A stretch of DNA of 41,469 bases from an uncultured Hungatella sp. (GCA_910579515.1 CAJTUV010000030.1:1-41469); one strand, 5' to 3'; positions 1-8,291 are shown, counted from the first letter of the stretch. Made by a program: numbers and translations. The notes: generated by a model from the letters alone, not told the origin.

Positions 1-64
1 TACCATGTTTTACCATTTGATAAAAGCTTTATTTCAACTAACTTCGGAAAGATTCTTAAACTAC

Positions 65-93
65 TTGACAAGTTGGTATAACTTCAGTAGAAT
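65..93 (+). promoter_or_regulatory. sigma-A promoter of metK
   Basis: A consensus -35 TTGACA (65-70) is separated by exactly 17 bp from a -10 TAGAAT (88-93). Transcription should start near 100, about 30 nt ahead of the SAM riboswitch, so the riboswitch lies in the leader of this transcript. Bases 1-64 show nothing I can assign. Confidence 0.8.
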
Positions 94-131
94 AAATACG
101 ATACATAAAACTGAAAAGTACGTAATTATCC

Positions 132-233
132 CTTATTCAGAGTGATGGAGATACAAAGGATCTGTGAAGTCACGGCAACCCCAGCCAGTTTCGGATGGAA
201 GGTGCCAACCTGAGCGAGAAATCGAACGATAAG
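132..233 (+). ncRNA. SAM-I (S-box) riboswitch
   Basis: The S-box core is visible in order: P1 5' strand CTTAT (132-136), an AGAGTGATGGAG segment, GAAGTCACGGCAACC, then AAGGTGCCAACCTGAGCGA, and the P1 3' strand ATAAG (229-233), which pairs exactly with CTTAT. The element sits in the leader of metK, the S-adenosylmethionine synthetase gene, and is followed by an intrinsic terminator. This is the expected layout for feedback control in which bound SAM favours termination. Family assignment rests on the conserved core and context; no covariance search was run. Confidence 0.92.
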
Positions 234-254
234 AGGATTTGGTTGCACAATATC

Positions 255-287
255 AAGTCCGCAGTTCGCTACGGACTTTTCTTTATT
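255..287 (+). terminator. riboswitch expression-platform terminator
   Basis: The stem AAGTCCG (255-261) pairs with CGGACTT (272-278) around a 10-nt loop and is followed by a T-rich run. It lies between the S-box aptamer and the metK ribosome binding site, so it is the conditional terminator of the switch. Confidence 0.85.
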
Positions 288-306
288 ATTCAAAGGAGGA
301 ATTTTT

Positions 307-1494
307 ATGGAGAAGTTGTTATTTACTTCTGAGTCAGTAACCGAAGGCCATCCAGACAAAATGTGCGATGCAATTTCTGATGCAATTTTGGACGCTATGC
401 TGGAGCAGGACCCGATGAGCCGTGTAGCCTGTGAGACAGCTACCACCACAGGACTGGTTCTGGTTATGGGTGAGATTACCACCAAAGCTTATGTAGACAT
501 TCAAAAGGTTGTCCGCAATACGATTAGGGAGATTGGATATGATAAATCTGAATACGGATTTGACTGTGATACCTGTGGAGTGATTACCGCGATTGACGAG
601 CAGTCTGTAGATATCGCTCTTGGTGTAGACAAGGCACTGGAAGCAAAAGAAAATAAGATGACCGACGAAGAGATTGACGCTATCGGCGCTGGAGATCAGG
701 GAATGATGTTTGGATTTGCCAGCAATGAGACAAAAGAGTATATGCCATATCCTATAGCGCTGGCCCATAAACTGGTGCTTCAACTGACAAAAGTCCGCAA
801 AGATGGTACTCTTCCCTATCTTCGCCCAGATGGAAAGAGCCAGGTGACAGTAGAGTATAACGAGAACGGAAAACCAGTGCGTTTGGATGCGGTGGTCTTA
901 TCTACTCAGCATGATGCTGATGTAAGCCAGGAGCAGATACATAAGGACATTAAAAAATTCGTTTTTGATCCCATTCTTCCTTCAGAATTAATTGATGAGA
1001 ATACCAAATTTTTTATCAACCCCACAGGAAGATTTGTAATCGGCGGACCTCATGGCGACAGCGGGCTCACTGGCCGAAAGATTATTGTAGATACCTACGG
1101 CGGATATGCCCGTCATGGCGGTGGCGCGTTTTCCGGCAAGGACTGTACAAAGGTAGACCGTTCCGCAGCCTATGCCGCCAGATATGTGGCTAAGAATATT
1201 GTGGCTGCAGGGCTGGCTGACAAGTGTGAGATCCAGTTGTCTTATGCTATAGGCGTTGCTCATCCTACCTCTGTTATGGTTGATACATTCGGTACAGGGA
1301 AGCTATCTAATGAAAAATTGGTAGAGATTATTCGAGACAATTTTGATTTGCGTCCAGCGGGAATTATTAAGATTCTGGATTTGAGACGGCCTATCTACAA
1401 ACAGACAGCCGCATATGGGCATTTTGGAAGAACCGATTTAGATCTTCCATGGGAGAAACTGGATAAGGTAGAGCTGCTAAAAGCATATCTGTAA
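307..1494 (+). CDS. metK: S-adenosylmethionine synthetase
   Basis: Makes S-adenosylmethionine from methionine and ATP, a cytosolic housekeeping reaction supplying methyl groups. The 395-residue length is normal for bacterial MetK. Visible signatures are the N-terminal TSESVTEGHPDK segment, GAGDQGMMFGFA (from residue 127), and GGGAFSGKD (271-279), the ATP and metal/phosphate-binding hallmarks of the family. The start is fixed by a strong AAAGGAGGA at 291-300. The gene stands alone behind its own promoter, SAM riboswitch and terminator. It ends in a strong hairpin shared with the convergent lepB. Nothing is truncated or unusual. Confidence 0.98.
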   Translation: MEKLLFTSESVTEGHPDKMCDAISDAILDAMLEQDPMSRVACETATTTGLVLVMGEITTKAYVDIQKVVRNTIREIGYDKSEYGFDCDTCGVITAIDEQSVDIALGVDKALEAKENKMTDEEIDAIGAGDQGMMFGFASNETKEYMPYPIALAHKLVLQLTKVRKDGTLPYLRPDGKSQVTVEYNENGKPVRLDAVVLSTQHDADVSQEQIHKDIKKFVFDPILPSELIDENTKFFINPTGRFVIGGPHGDSGLTGRKIIVDTYGGYARHGGGAFSGKDCTKVDRSAAYAARYVAKNIVAAGLADKCEIQLSYAIGVAHPTSVMVDTFGTGKLSNEKLVEIIRDNFDLRPAGIIKILDLRRPIYKQTAAYGHFGRTDLDLPWEKLDKVELLKAYL

Positions 1495-1533
1495 ACATGA
1501 AAAGGGATGCCTTCTGGCATCCTTTTTCGTGTT
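1495..1533. terminator. bidirectional terminator between metK and lepB
   Basis: GGATGCC (1505-1511) and GGCATCC (1516-1522) form a 7-bp GC-rich core with a TTCT loop. Flanking A-rich and T-rich arms extend the stem on both sides, so it can terminate metK rightward and lepB leftward. Confidence 0.9.
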
Positions 1534-1539
1534 TATGGT

Positions 1540-2190
1540 CTATTCAATTTTTCCGATTGTGGGGAAATATCGGAATAAAACTTTGGCAATCATAGCATCC
1601 TTGCTGATATAGCTGTATCTCCAGAATCTGGCATCTGCGGAATTGTTTCGGTTATCCCCCATCATAAAGTAATGGCCCTCGGGTACTTCGTAATGGAGAG
1701 GAACCGGCGTCTCCATCTCGTCTGCCACATACGGCTCCTCTAACGGCGTCTCCGAGTTATTTAAGTATACATGCCCATCATGAATATCAATGACATCGCC
1801 TGGTATGCCGATTACCCGTTTTACATAATAGACCACAGAGTTTTTCTTGTCCTCTCTGCTGCACACAGGGCAAACGCCTTCTGGAGTGGTTTGATATGAA
1901 GTGTGGCAGTTTTTACAATCATATCCAAAAATAAAAATAGCAATATCGCCTCTTTTAGGATCACCGAATTGGTAAGAAAGACGTGAACCAATTACCCTGT
2001 TTTTTGTCATGATGGTAGGCTCCATGGATGGAGACGGTACCCGGCTGTTGGCGATAATAAAGGTGTTTAATACAAAGGCAATAACTGCAGCCGTGACAAG
2101 TATCTGAACCCAGCTAATCAGCTCCTCTTTCCAGTTAAATGGCTTCTTTTCTATGTTATCTGCCCTTTTCGAAGCGTTTTTTCTACTCAT
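1540..2190 (-). CDS. lepB: signal peptidase I with CxxC/CxxC insertion
   Basis: Type I leader peptidase, which cleaves signal peptides of Sec-exported proteins on the outer face of the membrane. The 216-residue protein has a basic N-terminus, one membrane segment (about 27-47), the catalytic Ser55 in SPSMEPT, the general-base Lys124 in YYVKRVIGIPGD, and the C-terminal GDNRNNSADAR box. These are the Ser-Lys dyad and boxes of prokaryotic-type SPase I. The odd part is an insertion before the Lys box with Cys92-x2-Cys95 and Cys107-x2-Cys110, which looks like a zinc-ribbon or disulfide knuckle. It is absent from textbook enzymes such as E. coli LepB or B. subtilis SipS. The start is supported by a GAAGG-type site upstream. 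A second, SipW-type peptidase lies at 31284. Confidence 0.95.
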   Translation of the reverse strand: MSRKNASKRADNIEKKPFNWKEELISWVQILVTAAVIAFVLNTFIIANSRVPSPSMEPTIMTKNRVIGSRLSYQFGDPKRGDIAIFIFGYDCKNCHTSYQTTPEGVCPVCSREDKKNSVVYYVKRVIGIPGDVIDIHDGHVYLNNSETPLEEPYVADEMETPVPLHYEVPEGHYFMMGDNRNNSADARFWRYSYISKDAMIAKVLFRYFPTIGKIE

Positions 2191-2228
2191 AAAATATCAA
2201 TAACCTTCTTTCCACGTGATATCTTATT

Positions 2229-2257
2229 AGTGTAAAGTAGTTTTTGTCTTTCTGCAA
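2229..2257 (-). promoter_or_regulatory. promoter of lepB
   Basis: Read on the minus strand, TTGCAG (plus 2252-2257) and TACACT (plus 2229-2234) are separated by 17 bp, placing the transcription start about 30-40 nt before the lepB start codon. Confidence 0.65.
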
Positions 2258-2310
2258 GGACTTTTCGAAAAAGGTAAGAAAATTTTTAGATGTGGGATAA
2301 GGGGGAAGTG

Positions 2311-2319
2311 TGATATAAT
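2311..2319 (+). promoter_or_regulatory. extended -10 promoter of the DUF3810-type gene
   Basis: TGATATAAT is a perfect extended -10 element (TGnTATAAT). No good -35 box lies 16-18 bp upstream, which fits an extended -10 promoter. It is about 40 nt before the start codon at 2360. Confidence 0.6.
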
Positions 2320-2359
2320 GGAAGCAGTACGAAAGGTGTCAGAACAGAGGTAAGGACAG

Positions 2360-3433
2360 ATGAAAAAGAATAAATTTGTTATCTTGGGCGCAGTTTTCTT
2401 TCTTATTTCGGGGGTTTTGCAGATAATGGCCAGGACGATTAGCGGACTAGCAGAATGGTATGCAGTTACCATCTATCCCTGCATTGTAGGCATCTATGGA
2501 AGAATCTGCAGCATAGCGCCCTTTTCAGTTGTTGAATTTGGATTATATCTGCTCATAATCGTTTCCATTATTTCGATTCTGTTTCACTATAAAAACTGGA
2601 GGCAGATTGTTTCCTGCCTTTTTGCTCTTATGGGCTTTCTCGCCTGCCTGTATACCATGAATTGCGGAATCAATTATTACCGCAGGCCGTTCTCAAGTTA
2701 TTTAGAGCTGCAGACAAGAGAATCTTCTGTGGAGGAACTGGAAGAATTATGCGCTTATCTGGTGAAAAAGATCAATGAGACGGCTATGGAATCAGAGTCT
2801 GGCAGTTTATTCAGCCAAATGAAACTGGCCAGGCAGGGACAAAAGGCCATGGAGCATTTAGGTACTCGGTATCCTCAACTGTCTGGCTATTATCCCAGAC
2901 CAAAACCAGTGACTGTTTCATGGATTTTGGCGATACAGCAGTTGTGTGGAATTTATTCTCCGTTTACTGTGGAGGCTAACTATAACTGGCAGATGACAGA
3001 ATACAATATTCCTCACACTCTTTGCCATGAACTTTCCCATTTAAAAGGGTTTATGCGGGAAGATGAAGCTAATTTTATCGGATATCTGGCCTGTATCTAT
3101 TCGGAAGAGGATTATTTTCAATACAGTGGTTATTTGATGGGATGGATTTATGCAGGCAACGCGTTAGCAAAACAGGATATAGAACGATACAGAAATCTTT
3201 ACATACAGCTTCCGTCTCAGGCGGTTGAGGATTTGCAGGAGAATAATGCCTATTGGAACCGCTACGAGGGAAAGGTGGCAGAAGTGTCCAACCAAATGAA
3301 TGATACATATTTAAAGCTCAATAACCAGGAAGAGGGCGTACAGAGTTACGGCAGAGCAGTGGATTTAATGCTGGCCTATTATCGGGAGGAGATTTTGTGT
3401 TCCGATTCTTGTGCTCCTTCAGATACTCCGTAA
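2360..3433 (+). CDS. DUF3810-type membrane protein with HExxH motif
   Basis: A 357-residue membrane protein with hydrophobic segments near residues 7-24, 50-77 and 85-103, followed by a soluble part. That part carries CHELSHLKGF (His223, Glu224, His227) and, downstream, EDEANFIGYLAC. HExxH plus a later E-x-E-A-N segment is the arrangement of the DUF3810 family and resembles gluzincin-type zinc metalloproteases. Peptidase activity is therefore plausible, but I know of no proven substrate. The start follows an AGAGGTAAGG-type ribosome site. It lies upstream of glgB in the same direction, but a likely promoter in the 90-bp gap suggests glgB can be transcribed separately. Function is otherwise unknown. 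Confidence 0.75.
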   Translation: MKKNKFVILGAVFFLISGVLQIMARTISGLAEWYAVTIYPCIVGIYGRICSIAPFSVVEFGLYLLIIVSIISILFHYKNWRQIVSCLFALMGFLACLYTMNCGINYYRRPFSSYLELQTRESSVEELEELCAYLVKKINETAMESESGSLFSQMKLARQGQKAMEHLGTRYPQLSGYYPRPKPVTVSWILAIQQLCGIYSPFTVEANYNWQMTEYNIPHTLCHELSHLKGFMREDEANFIGYLACIYSEEDYFQYSGYLMGWIYAGNALAKQDIERYRNLYIQLPSQAVEDLQENNAYWNRYEGKVAEVSNQMNDTYLKLNNQEEGVQSYGRAVDLMLAYYREEILCSDSCAPSDTP

Positions 3434-3474
3434 ATAGCAATGAAATAATGCCGTTTTTATTGATATTTTCTGAA

Positions 3475-3480
3475 TATAAT
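3475..3480 (+). promoter_or_regulatory. probable -10 element of glgB
   Basis: TATAAT at 3475-3480 lies 44 bp before the glgB start. I could not find a convincing -35 at 17 bp, so this is only a candidate promoter. Confidence 0.4.
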
Positions 3481-3523
3481 GGTAGAATATTCCTAAAGAT
3501 TATCATTACGAGGGGGAATTTCT

Positions 3524-5815
3524 ATGGACAAGATATTATACAATATGATGAATTGGGCAGGGATTGAGGAGTTGGTCTATTCTGAATCCTGTGACCCCCA
3601 TAAGTTTTTGGGACCTCATGTAACAGAGGCGGGATTACTCATTCAGACCTTTATTCCGACCGCGGTTTCTGTTTCCGTCAAACTTACGTCCTCTGGGAAG
3701 AAGTACGAGATGGAGATGGCGGATGAGACGGGCTTTTTCGCCGTGCTGATTCCAAGAAAGACGGTTACAGATTACATGCTTCTTGTTACTTTTGACGGTG
3801 ATGTTGTTCAGGAGATTGCAGACCCTTACGCCTATGCTCCCCAGATTAAGGAGGAAGCGCTAAAACAGTTTGAGGCGGGAATTTGCTATGATATCTATGA
3901 GGTACTAGGTTCCCATGTAAAAGTTATCAAGGAGGTAAAAGGAGTCTACTTTGCAGTGTGGGCGCCATGCGCTATGCGGGTCAGCGTTGTGGGAGATTTT
4001 AACCTGTGGGACGGACGCCGCCACCAGATGAGAAAATTGGGAGATTCCGGTGTTTTTGAGCTGTTTATCCCCGGATTAGAAGAGGGAACGATTTATAAGT
4101 ATGAAGTAAAGGCTGCCAATGGAGATGCGATGTTAAAGTCTGATCCATATGGGACATATGGAGAATTAAGGCCAAACAATGCATCGATTGTCTGGGATGT
4201 GAATCAGTTTGCCTGGAATGATGACAGCTGGATGAAAAACCGCCAAAAGGAATATGGAAAACACAAGCCCATGTCAATCTATGAGGTTCATCTTGGTTCC
4301 TGGATTCGTAAACCGATTTCCATAGATGAAGAGGGCAATGAGATTACAGGCAGTGAGTTTTATAATTACAGAGAGATTGCTGAGAAACTTGCAGAATATG
4401 TGAAAGATATGGGATACACCCATGTAGAACTTCTTCCTGTGATGGAGCATCCTCTGGATGCATCCTGGGGGTATCAGGTTACTGGTTATTATGCCCCAAC
4501 CAGCCGTTATGGAACTCCAAAAGATTTCCAATATTTTATGAATTATATGCACGAGAAAGGGATTGGAGTCATTTTAGACTGGGTTCCTGCCCATTTCCCA
4601 AGAGATCTGGCCGGGCTTGCCTGCTTTGATGGGACTCACGTATATGAACATGCAGATCCCAGACAGGGCTCTCACCCCCATTGGGGAACATTAATTTATA
4701 ACTACGGGAGACCCCAGGTTTCCAACTTCCTGATTGCGAACTGTCTTTACTGGGCGGATAAATTCCATGCAGATGGAATCCGTATGGATGCTGTGGCCTC
4801 TATGTTGTATCTGGATTATGGGAAAAATGCAGGAGAGTGGGTTGCCAATATCTATGGCGGACACGAGAATCTGGAAGCAGTGGAATTTTTGAAACATTTG
4901 AATTCCATCTTTAAAAAGAAAATCCCGGGAGCTGTTCTGATTGCGGAGGAGTCTACGGCATGGCCTCAAATCACAGGAGATGTAAAGGAAAATGGGCTGG
5001 GATTTGACTACAAATGGAATATGGGCTGGATGAACGATTTTATTGGATATATGAAGTATGATCCCTATTTCCGCTGCCATCATTATGGAGAGCTGACTTT
5101 CAGTATGCTGTATGCGTACAGTGAAGATTTTGTACTGGTATTTTCCCATGACGAGGTAGTTCATGGAAAAGCTTCCATGGCGGGAAAGATGCCAGGGGAA
5201 ACCCTGGAGGCAAAGTTCTCCAATCTCAGGACTGCCTATGGCTATATGATGACTCATCCAGGCAAGAAACTTTTGTTTATGGGACAGGATATGGGCCAGC
5301 TCTCTGAGTGGAACGAAAATGAAAGTCTGCCATGGAATCTTTTAGAATATGATCTTCATAAACAGACAAAAGAATATGTAAAAGCGTTAAACCAGTTATA
5401 CCGCTCTTATCCGGCTTTGTATGAACAGGATTTCCACCCAGATGGCTTTGAATGGATCAACTGCTCTAATGGTCAGGAAAATATCGTGGCATTTTTAAGA
5501 AAGACGAAGAAGAAAGAAGAGACCTTGCTGGTGGTGTGCAACTTTGCTCCAGTGACCCATGAAAAGTATCAGGTAGGCGTGCCGTTCCACGGAAAATATA
5601 AAGAAATTTTCAATAGTGAAGACCCTGCTTTTGGCGGCAGCGGCGTGGGCAATCCAAGAGCGAAAACTTCAAAAAAAGAGGAATGCGATGAGAGAGCAGA
5701 ATCCATCGTCATCGACCTGGCACCGTTAGGAGTTCAGATTTTTACATGCACTCCAGTAAAGGAAGAGTCTGTAAAAGAGACCAAAGGAGGAAAGGGTAAA
5801 GGAAAATTAAAATAA
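3524..5815 (+). CDS. glgB: 1,4-alpha-glucan branching enzyme (GH13)
   Basis: Glycogen branching enzyme: transfers alpha-1,4-glucan segments to make alpha-1,6 branches. The 763-residue length fits bacterial GlgB with an N-terminal early-set/CBM48 module (about 10-230), a GH13 barrel (about 250-620) and a C-terminal beta domain. Catalytic residues are visible as Asp422 in GIRMDAV, Glu475 in IAEEST and Asp543 in SHDEV. Their spacing (53 and 68) matches that of the E. coli enzyme. The C-terminal tail is Lys/Gly-rich. A GAGGGGG site precedes the start. No glgC, glgD, glgA or glgP is in the window, so this is a detached glycogen gene. It is followed after 22 nt by the mscS-type gene. Confidence 0.96.
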   Translation: MDKILYNMMNWAGIEELVYSESCDPHKFLGPHVTEAGLLIQTFIPTAVSVSVKLTSSGKKYEMEMADETGFFAVLIPRKTVTDYMLLVTFDGDVVQEIADPYAYAPQIKEEALKQFEAGICYDIYEVLGSHVKVIKEVKGVYFAVWAPCAMRVSVVGDFNLWDGRRHQMRKLGDSGVFELFIPGLEEGTIYKYEVKAANGDAMLKSDPYGTYGELRPNNASIVWDVNQFAWNDDSWMKNRQKEYGKHKPMSIYEVHLGSWIRKPISIDEEGNEITGSEFYNYREIAEKLAEYVKDMGYTHVELLPVMEHPLDASWGYQVTGYYAPTSRYGTPKDFQYFMNYMHEKGIGVILDWVPAHFPRDLAGLACFDGTHVYEHADPRQGSHPHWGTLIYNYGRPQVSNFLIANCLYWADKFHADGIRMDAVASMLYLDYGKNAGEWVANIYGGHENLEAVEFLKHLNSIFKKKIPGAVLIAEESTAWPQITGDVKENGLGFDYKWNMGWMNDFIGYMKYDPYFRCHHYGELTFSMLYAYSEDFVLVFSHDEVVHGKASMAGKMPGETLEAKFSNLRTAYGYMMTHPGKKLLFMGQDMGQLSEWNENESLPWNLLEYDLHKQTKEYVKALNQLYRSYPALYEQDFHPDGFEWINCSNGQENIVAFLRKTKKKEETLLVVCNFAPVTHEKYQVGVPFHGKYKEIFNSEDPAFGGSGVGNPRAKTSKKEECDERAESIVIDLAPLGVQIFTCTPVKEESVKETKGGKGKGKLK

Positions 5816-5837
5816 AAAGGAGTTATAACAGAGATTT

Positions 5838-6734
5838 ATGATTGTTTGGAATGAGGCTCAGACAATAACAGAGACATTGGAGCTTTCTCAGGAGGTTCAT
5901 CAGGACTTACAACGTCTTCTCCCCAATCAAATTTTAGAAACTATGAAGAGCTGGATCCCGGGACTGACAAGGCTGGGATACCGTCTTTTGATGGCAGCGC
6001 TGATTCTTGCCATAGGCTTTCACATTGCCAGAACGGTACAGAAGATGCTTTCCAAAAGCTTTGAACGGATGGAGATGGAAATATCGCTCAAGAAATTTCT
6101 ATTGTCCATGGTGTATGTTCTTGTCTGCAGCTTGTCCATTTTTGTTGCAGCGGATAAATTGGGAATCAGTTCTGCCTCCATTATCGCGCTTCTGGGATCC
6201 GCAGGTCTGGCGCTTAGTTTATCTTTGCAGAATATGTTGGGAAATTTTGCCGGAGGGGTGATTATTCTTTTAATAAAGCCCTTTAAGGTAGGCGATTATA
6301 TTGTGTGCGGACAGGAAGAAGGCACGGTGTCTGCGATTGGTCTCGTGTATACGACCTTAAATACCGTAGATAACCGGCAGGTAATTTTGCCAAATGGAAA
6401 CCTGTCCAATACCAACTTGACCAATGTGACGGCCCAAGAGAAACGCAGGCTGCAGATAAAAGTTGGAATCGGATACCACTCCGATATAAAAAAGGCTAAA
6501 GAAATCCTTCTGGGTCTGTTTGAGAATCACCCACTGATCACAAAGGATGAGGATTTGATTGTATTTGTAGACGAACTGGGAGAAAATGCAATCATAATCG
6601 GAGCCAGAGGATGGGTGGATACCGAGAACTATTGGAATGTAAAATGGGAATTAACGGAAGAGTTAAAGCTGGCTTTTGACAGGGAAGGAATTGTGATTCC
6701 ATATAAGCAGGTTGAGGTGACGATGAGAAAATAA
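5838..6734 (+). CDS. MscS-family mechanosensitive channel
   Basis: Small-conductance mechanosensitive channel that releases solutes under hypo-osmotic stress. The 298-residue length matches the three-helix MscS class. Hydrophobic helices lie near 48-66 and 85-107. The pore-lining TM3 (about 112-135) is rich in small residues (SAGLALSLSLQNMLGNFAGG), followed by the typical beta-domain entry KPFKVGDYI and the NGNLSNTNLTN region. AAGGAG at 5818-5823 is about 14 nt from the ATG, longer than ideal, but no better start preserves the first helix. The gene probably shares a transcript with glgB. No clean intrinsic terminator follows. Confidence 0.92.
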   Translation: MIVWNEAQTITETLELSQEVHQDLQRLLPNQILETMKSWIPGLTRLGYRLLMAALILAIGFHIARTVQKMLSKSFERMEMEISLKKFLLSMVYVLVCSLSIFVAADKLGISSASIIALLGSAGLALSLSLQNMLGNFAGGVIILLIKPFKVGDYIVCGQEEGTVSAIGLVYTTLNTVDNRQVILPNGNLSNTNLTNVTAQEKRRLQIKVGIGYHSDIKKAKEILLGLFENHPLITKDEDLIVFVDELGENAIIIGARGWVDTENYWNVKWELTEELKLAFDREGIVIPYKQVEVTMRK

Positions 6735-6767
6735 GAAAGTACGTTTTTTCTACAAGGAGGACGCAGC

Positions 6768-6846
6768 AGTACATAAGGCGCTAGAAAGAAGCGCCTAAGT
6801 ACTGGCGTTCTCTAAGTACTTATCAGACTGCCTCATGAACTGAGGC
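6768..6846 (+). other. cluster of hairpins after mscS
   Basis: Three structures lie in 80 nt. AGGCGC (6776-6781) pairs with GCGCCT (6791-6796). AGTAC occurs at 6768, 6798 and 6815, so the middle copy can pair with either neighbour. GCCTCA (6830-6835) pairs with TGAGGC (6841-6846). None is followed by a proper U-tract. They may form the 3' end of the mscS transcript, but I cannot name an RNA family. Confidence 0.4.
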
Positions 6847-6871
6847 TATTTGGGAATTGGAAAAATTGTTC

Positions 6872-6900
6872 TTGACGGATTGAGGATTCGATCGTATACT
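6872..6900 (+). promoter_or_regulatory. promoter of the surface-protein operon
   Basis: TTGACG (6872-6877) and TATACT (6895-6900) with a 17-bp spacer make a near-consensus sigma-A promoter. The expected start near 6907 leaves a leader of about 290 nt before the first operon gene, unusually long for this window. Confidence 0.75.
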
Positions 6901-6906
6901 AAATAT

Positions 6907-7196
6907 GTATCAGCAGATTGTCTATAGTCTGCTGGGATTCTGGGATTTCTATATTCCTGAGCGGTATTTCACCGCAGATTCAATGTTTGTTTATGATGAT
7001 AGGCAGTTGTGAAAGTGGAGATTAATCTGGAGGCTGTTTTATATTTCACTTTTTCAATTAGTCAAGTTAAAAAGCAGGAGGTGATGACTATGGTCAGCTC
7101 TATGTAATTTTTCTGCGATTTCTGGTAATAGATTGGTGTTTACGAAATAAAAAATTGATTCACAATCGCCAGTAAATAATGAATATAAGGAGGCTT
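6907..7196 (+). promoter_or_regulatory. long untranslated leader of the surface-protein operon
   Basis: The leader starts with two clean hairpins: CAGCAGA (6911-6917) with TCTGCTG (6928-6934), and GCGGT (6961-6965) with ACCGC (6971-6975). It then contains a strong AGGAGGTGAT site feeding a five-codon reading frame at 7090. I see no terminator hairpin with a U-tract and could not match the leader to a known riboswitch class, including the c-di-GMP classes I checked by eye. Its length and structure suggest post-transcriptional control of the three large surface genes, but that is inference. Confidence 0.4.
7090..7158 (+). pseudogene. possible degraded holin-like mini-protein gene
   Basis: A very strong ribosome site (AGGAGGTGATGACT) precedes an ATG whose frame reads MVSSM, stop, FFCDFW, two stops, then IGVYEIKN and stop, all in the same frame. 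With the stops read through, the pattern of MV, an FFCDF hydrophobic core and an IGVYEI-K tail resembles the small holin-like toxin proteins of about 30 residues common in Firmicutes. I therefore read it as a remnant carrying nonsense codons. The alternative is a genuine five-residue leader peptide. The case rests on short similarity only. Confidence 0.3.
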
Positions 7197-8291
7197 ATGA
7201 AAAGCAGAAAACAAAGAGGCATCTTCTTGTCTGTTTCCGCTGCAGTTTTTTTGACTTGTTCCTGCCCATGTTCTTATGGAGCCATGGGAGAACTTATCGG
7301 AAACCGCCTGGAGAATGACAGGCAGATTTTATCGGCTGCGGGGCAATGCCGCAGGGAGGGAAAACGGGAAGGGGAATTTCACATTACCGGCAGGAACTAT
7401 GTGCCGGAAGGGACGGTTTTAAAAAGTTTTTATGGGGATTTTGTGGACTACTCCAGTACGCTGGAGGAAACCGAGAAACAGGGGGAGGATATTTATTATA
7501 AGGTAAGGTTTTCTGTAACATGGAAAGAGGACGAGAATGAGCTTATAGACAGGCCAAAGGAGGAAGGTGAGGAAAAACAACATTGGAAATTAGGGGATAC
7601 AGTGCTCCGAAAGCTGGGGGAAGAAGCGTATATATTTCGCTGCATTGACCAGAATTATGGACTTGGAAATACCTCTGAGAAGAGGGCGGCATTGTTTTTG
7701 TGTGATGTTGTAATTCCGGCGGATGTGGGTTCTTTTTATGCATATGAAAAGCAGGAAGATGGTAGCTATGATTATCGGTATTATCCTGGGCCAATCGCAA
7801 ATTTTGGGGATTCCAGCGATTACAAATACTCAAACGTTCGTCAGTGGCTGAAGAGCCAGGAGAGGGAAGATATTAAGAGCGTATGGGTGGATACCGGGGT
7901 TACGCGAAGCTGTATGGGACAGACGAGACAAGGTAGTTTCAGCCAGTTACAAAGAACGGATCTTCAAACATTTTATATAGGGAGCCAGCATATGACAGAC
8001 CAGTTTTTTATTTTATCCATGGATGAGGCCTTGAACTATAAGGAGTATCTGTGGCGGTTTGGTGTGATGCCGCAGTCAGGAGCAGAGGAAAATCCAGAAA
8101 GCCAATGCAGTACTTTTTCCAGAGGCTACTGGCTCAGGACGCCTATGGGGAATGGGATAGAGGAAGATTTAAAGAGTGTGTATCTTGTAGATTTAGAAAA
8201 CGGATCAATCCGTCCGCAGTCAGTCGATTCAGAGGGAACGGGCGGTTCGATAGGGATTCGACCTGCATTTGTTCTCCCACAAAAGGGCTGA
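7197..8291 (+). CDS. secreted DUF6273-type surface protein
   Basis: The protein has a signal peptide (basic MKSRKQRG, then a hydrophobic stretch ending near SYGA) and a mature part of about 335 residues. The C-terminal half ends with YWLRTP (near residue 310), a VYLVDLENGSI segment and GIRPAFVLP. This is the signature of DUF6273, a fold related to sulfatase-modifying-factor/C-type-lectin domains and common in clostridial surface proteins. I place the start at 7197, because AAGGAGG lies at 7187-7193 inside the longer frame that begins at 7179, which itself has no ribosome site. The 3-nt spacing is short, so the start is not certain. First gene of a three-gene operon, 30 nt before the next. Ligand and role unknown. 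Confidence 0.7.
   Translation: MKSRKQRGIFLSVSAAVFLTCSCPCSYGAMGELIGNRLENDRQILSAAGQCRREGKREGEFHITGRNYVPEGTVLKSFYGDFVDYSSTLEETEKQGEDIYYKVRFSVTWKEDENELIDRPKEEGEEKQHWKLGDTVLRKLGEEAYIFRCIDQNYGLGNTSEKRAALFLCDVVIPADVGSFYAYEKQEDGSYDYRYYPGPIANFGDSSDYKYSNVRQWLKSQEREDIKSVWVDTGVTRSCMGQTRQGSFSQLQRTDLQTFYIGSQHMTDQFFILSMDEALNYKEYLWRFGVMPQSGAEENPESQCSTFSRGYWLRTPMGNGIEEDLKSVYLVDLENGSIRPQSVDSEGTGGSIGIRPAFVLPQKG

Noticed and set aside
126..1263. Open frames on the minus strand across the riboswitch and metK
   Set aside because: They run antisense to a certain gene or structured RNA, have no ribosome sites and show no recognisable protein features.
6907..7080. Leader before the surface operon as a c-di-GMP riboswitch
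   Set aside because: The conserved GNRA-tetraloop and CACGCACA/ACGCAAAGCC-type segments of the c-di-GMP-I class are absent, and I saw no class II core either. It is left as an unassigned leader.
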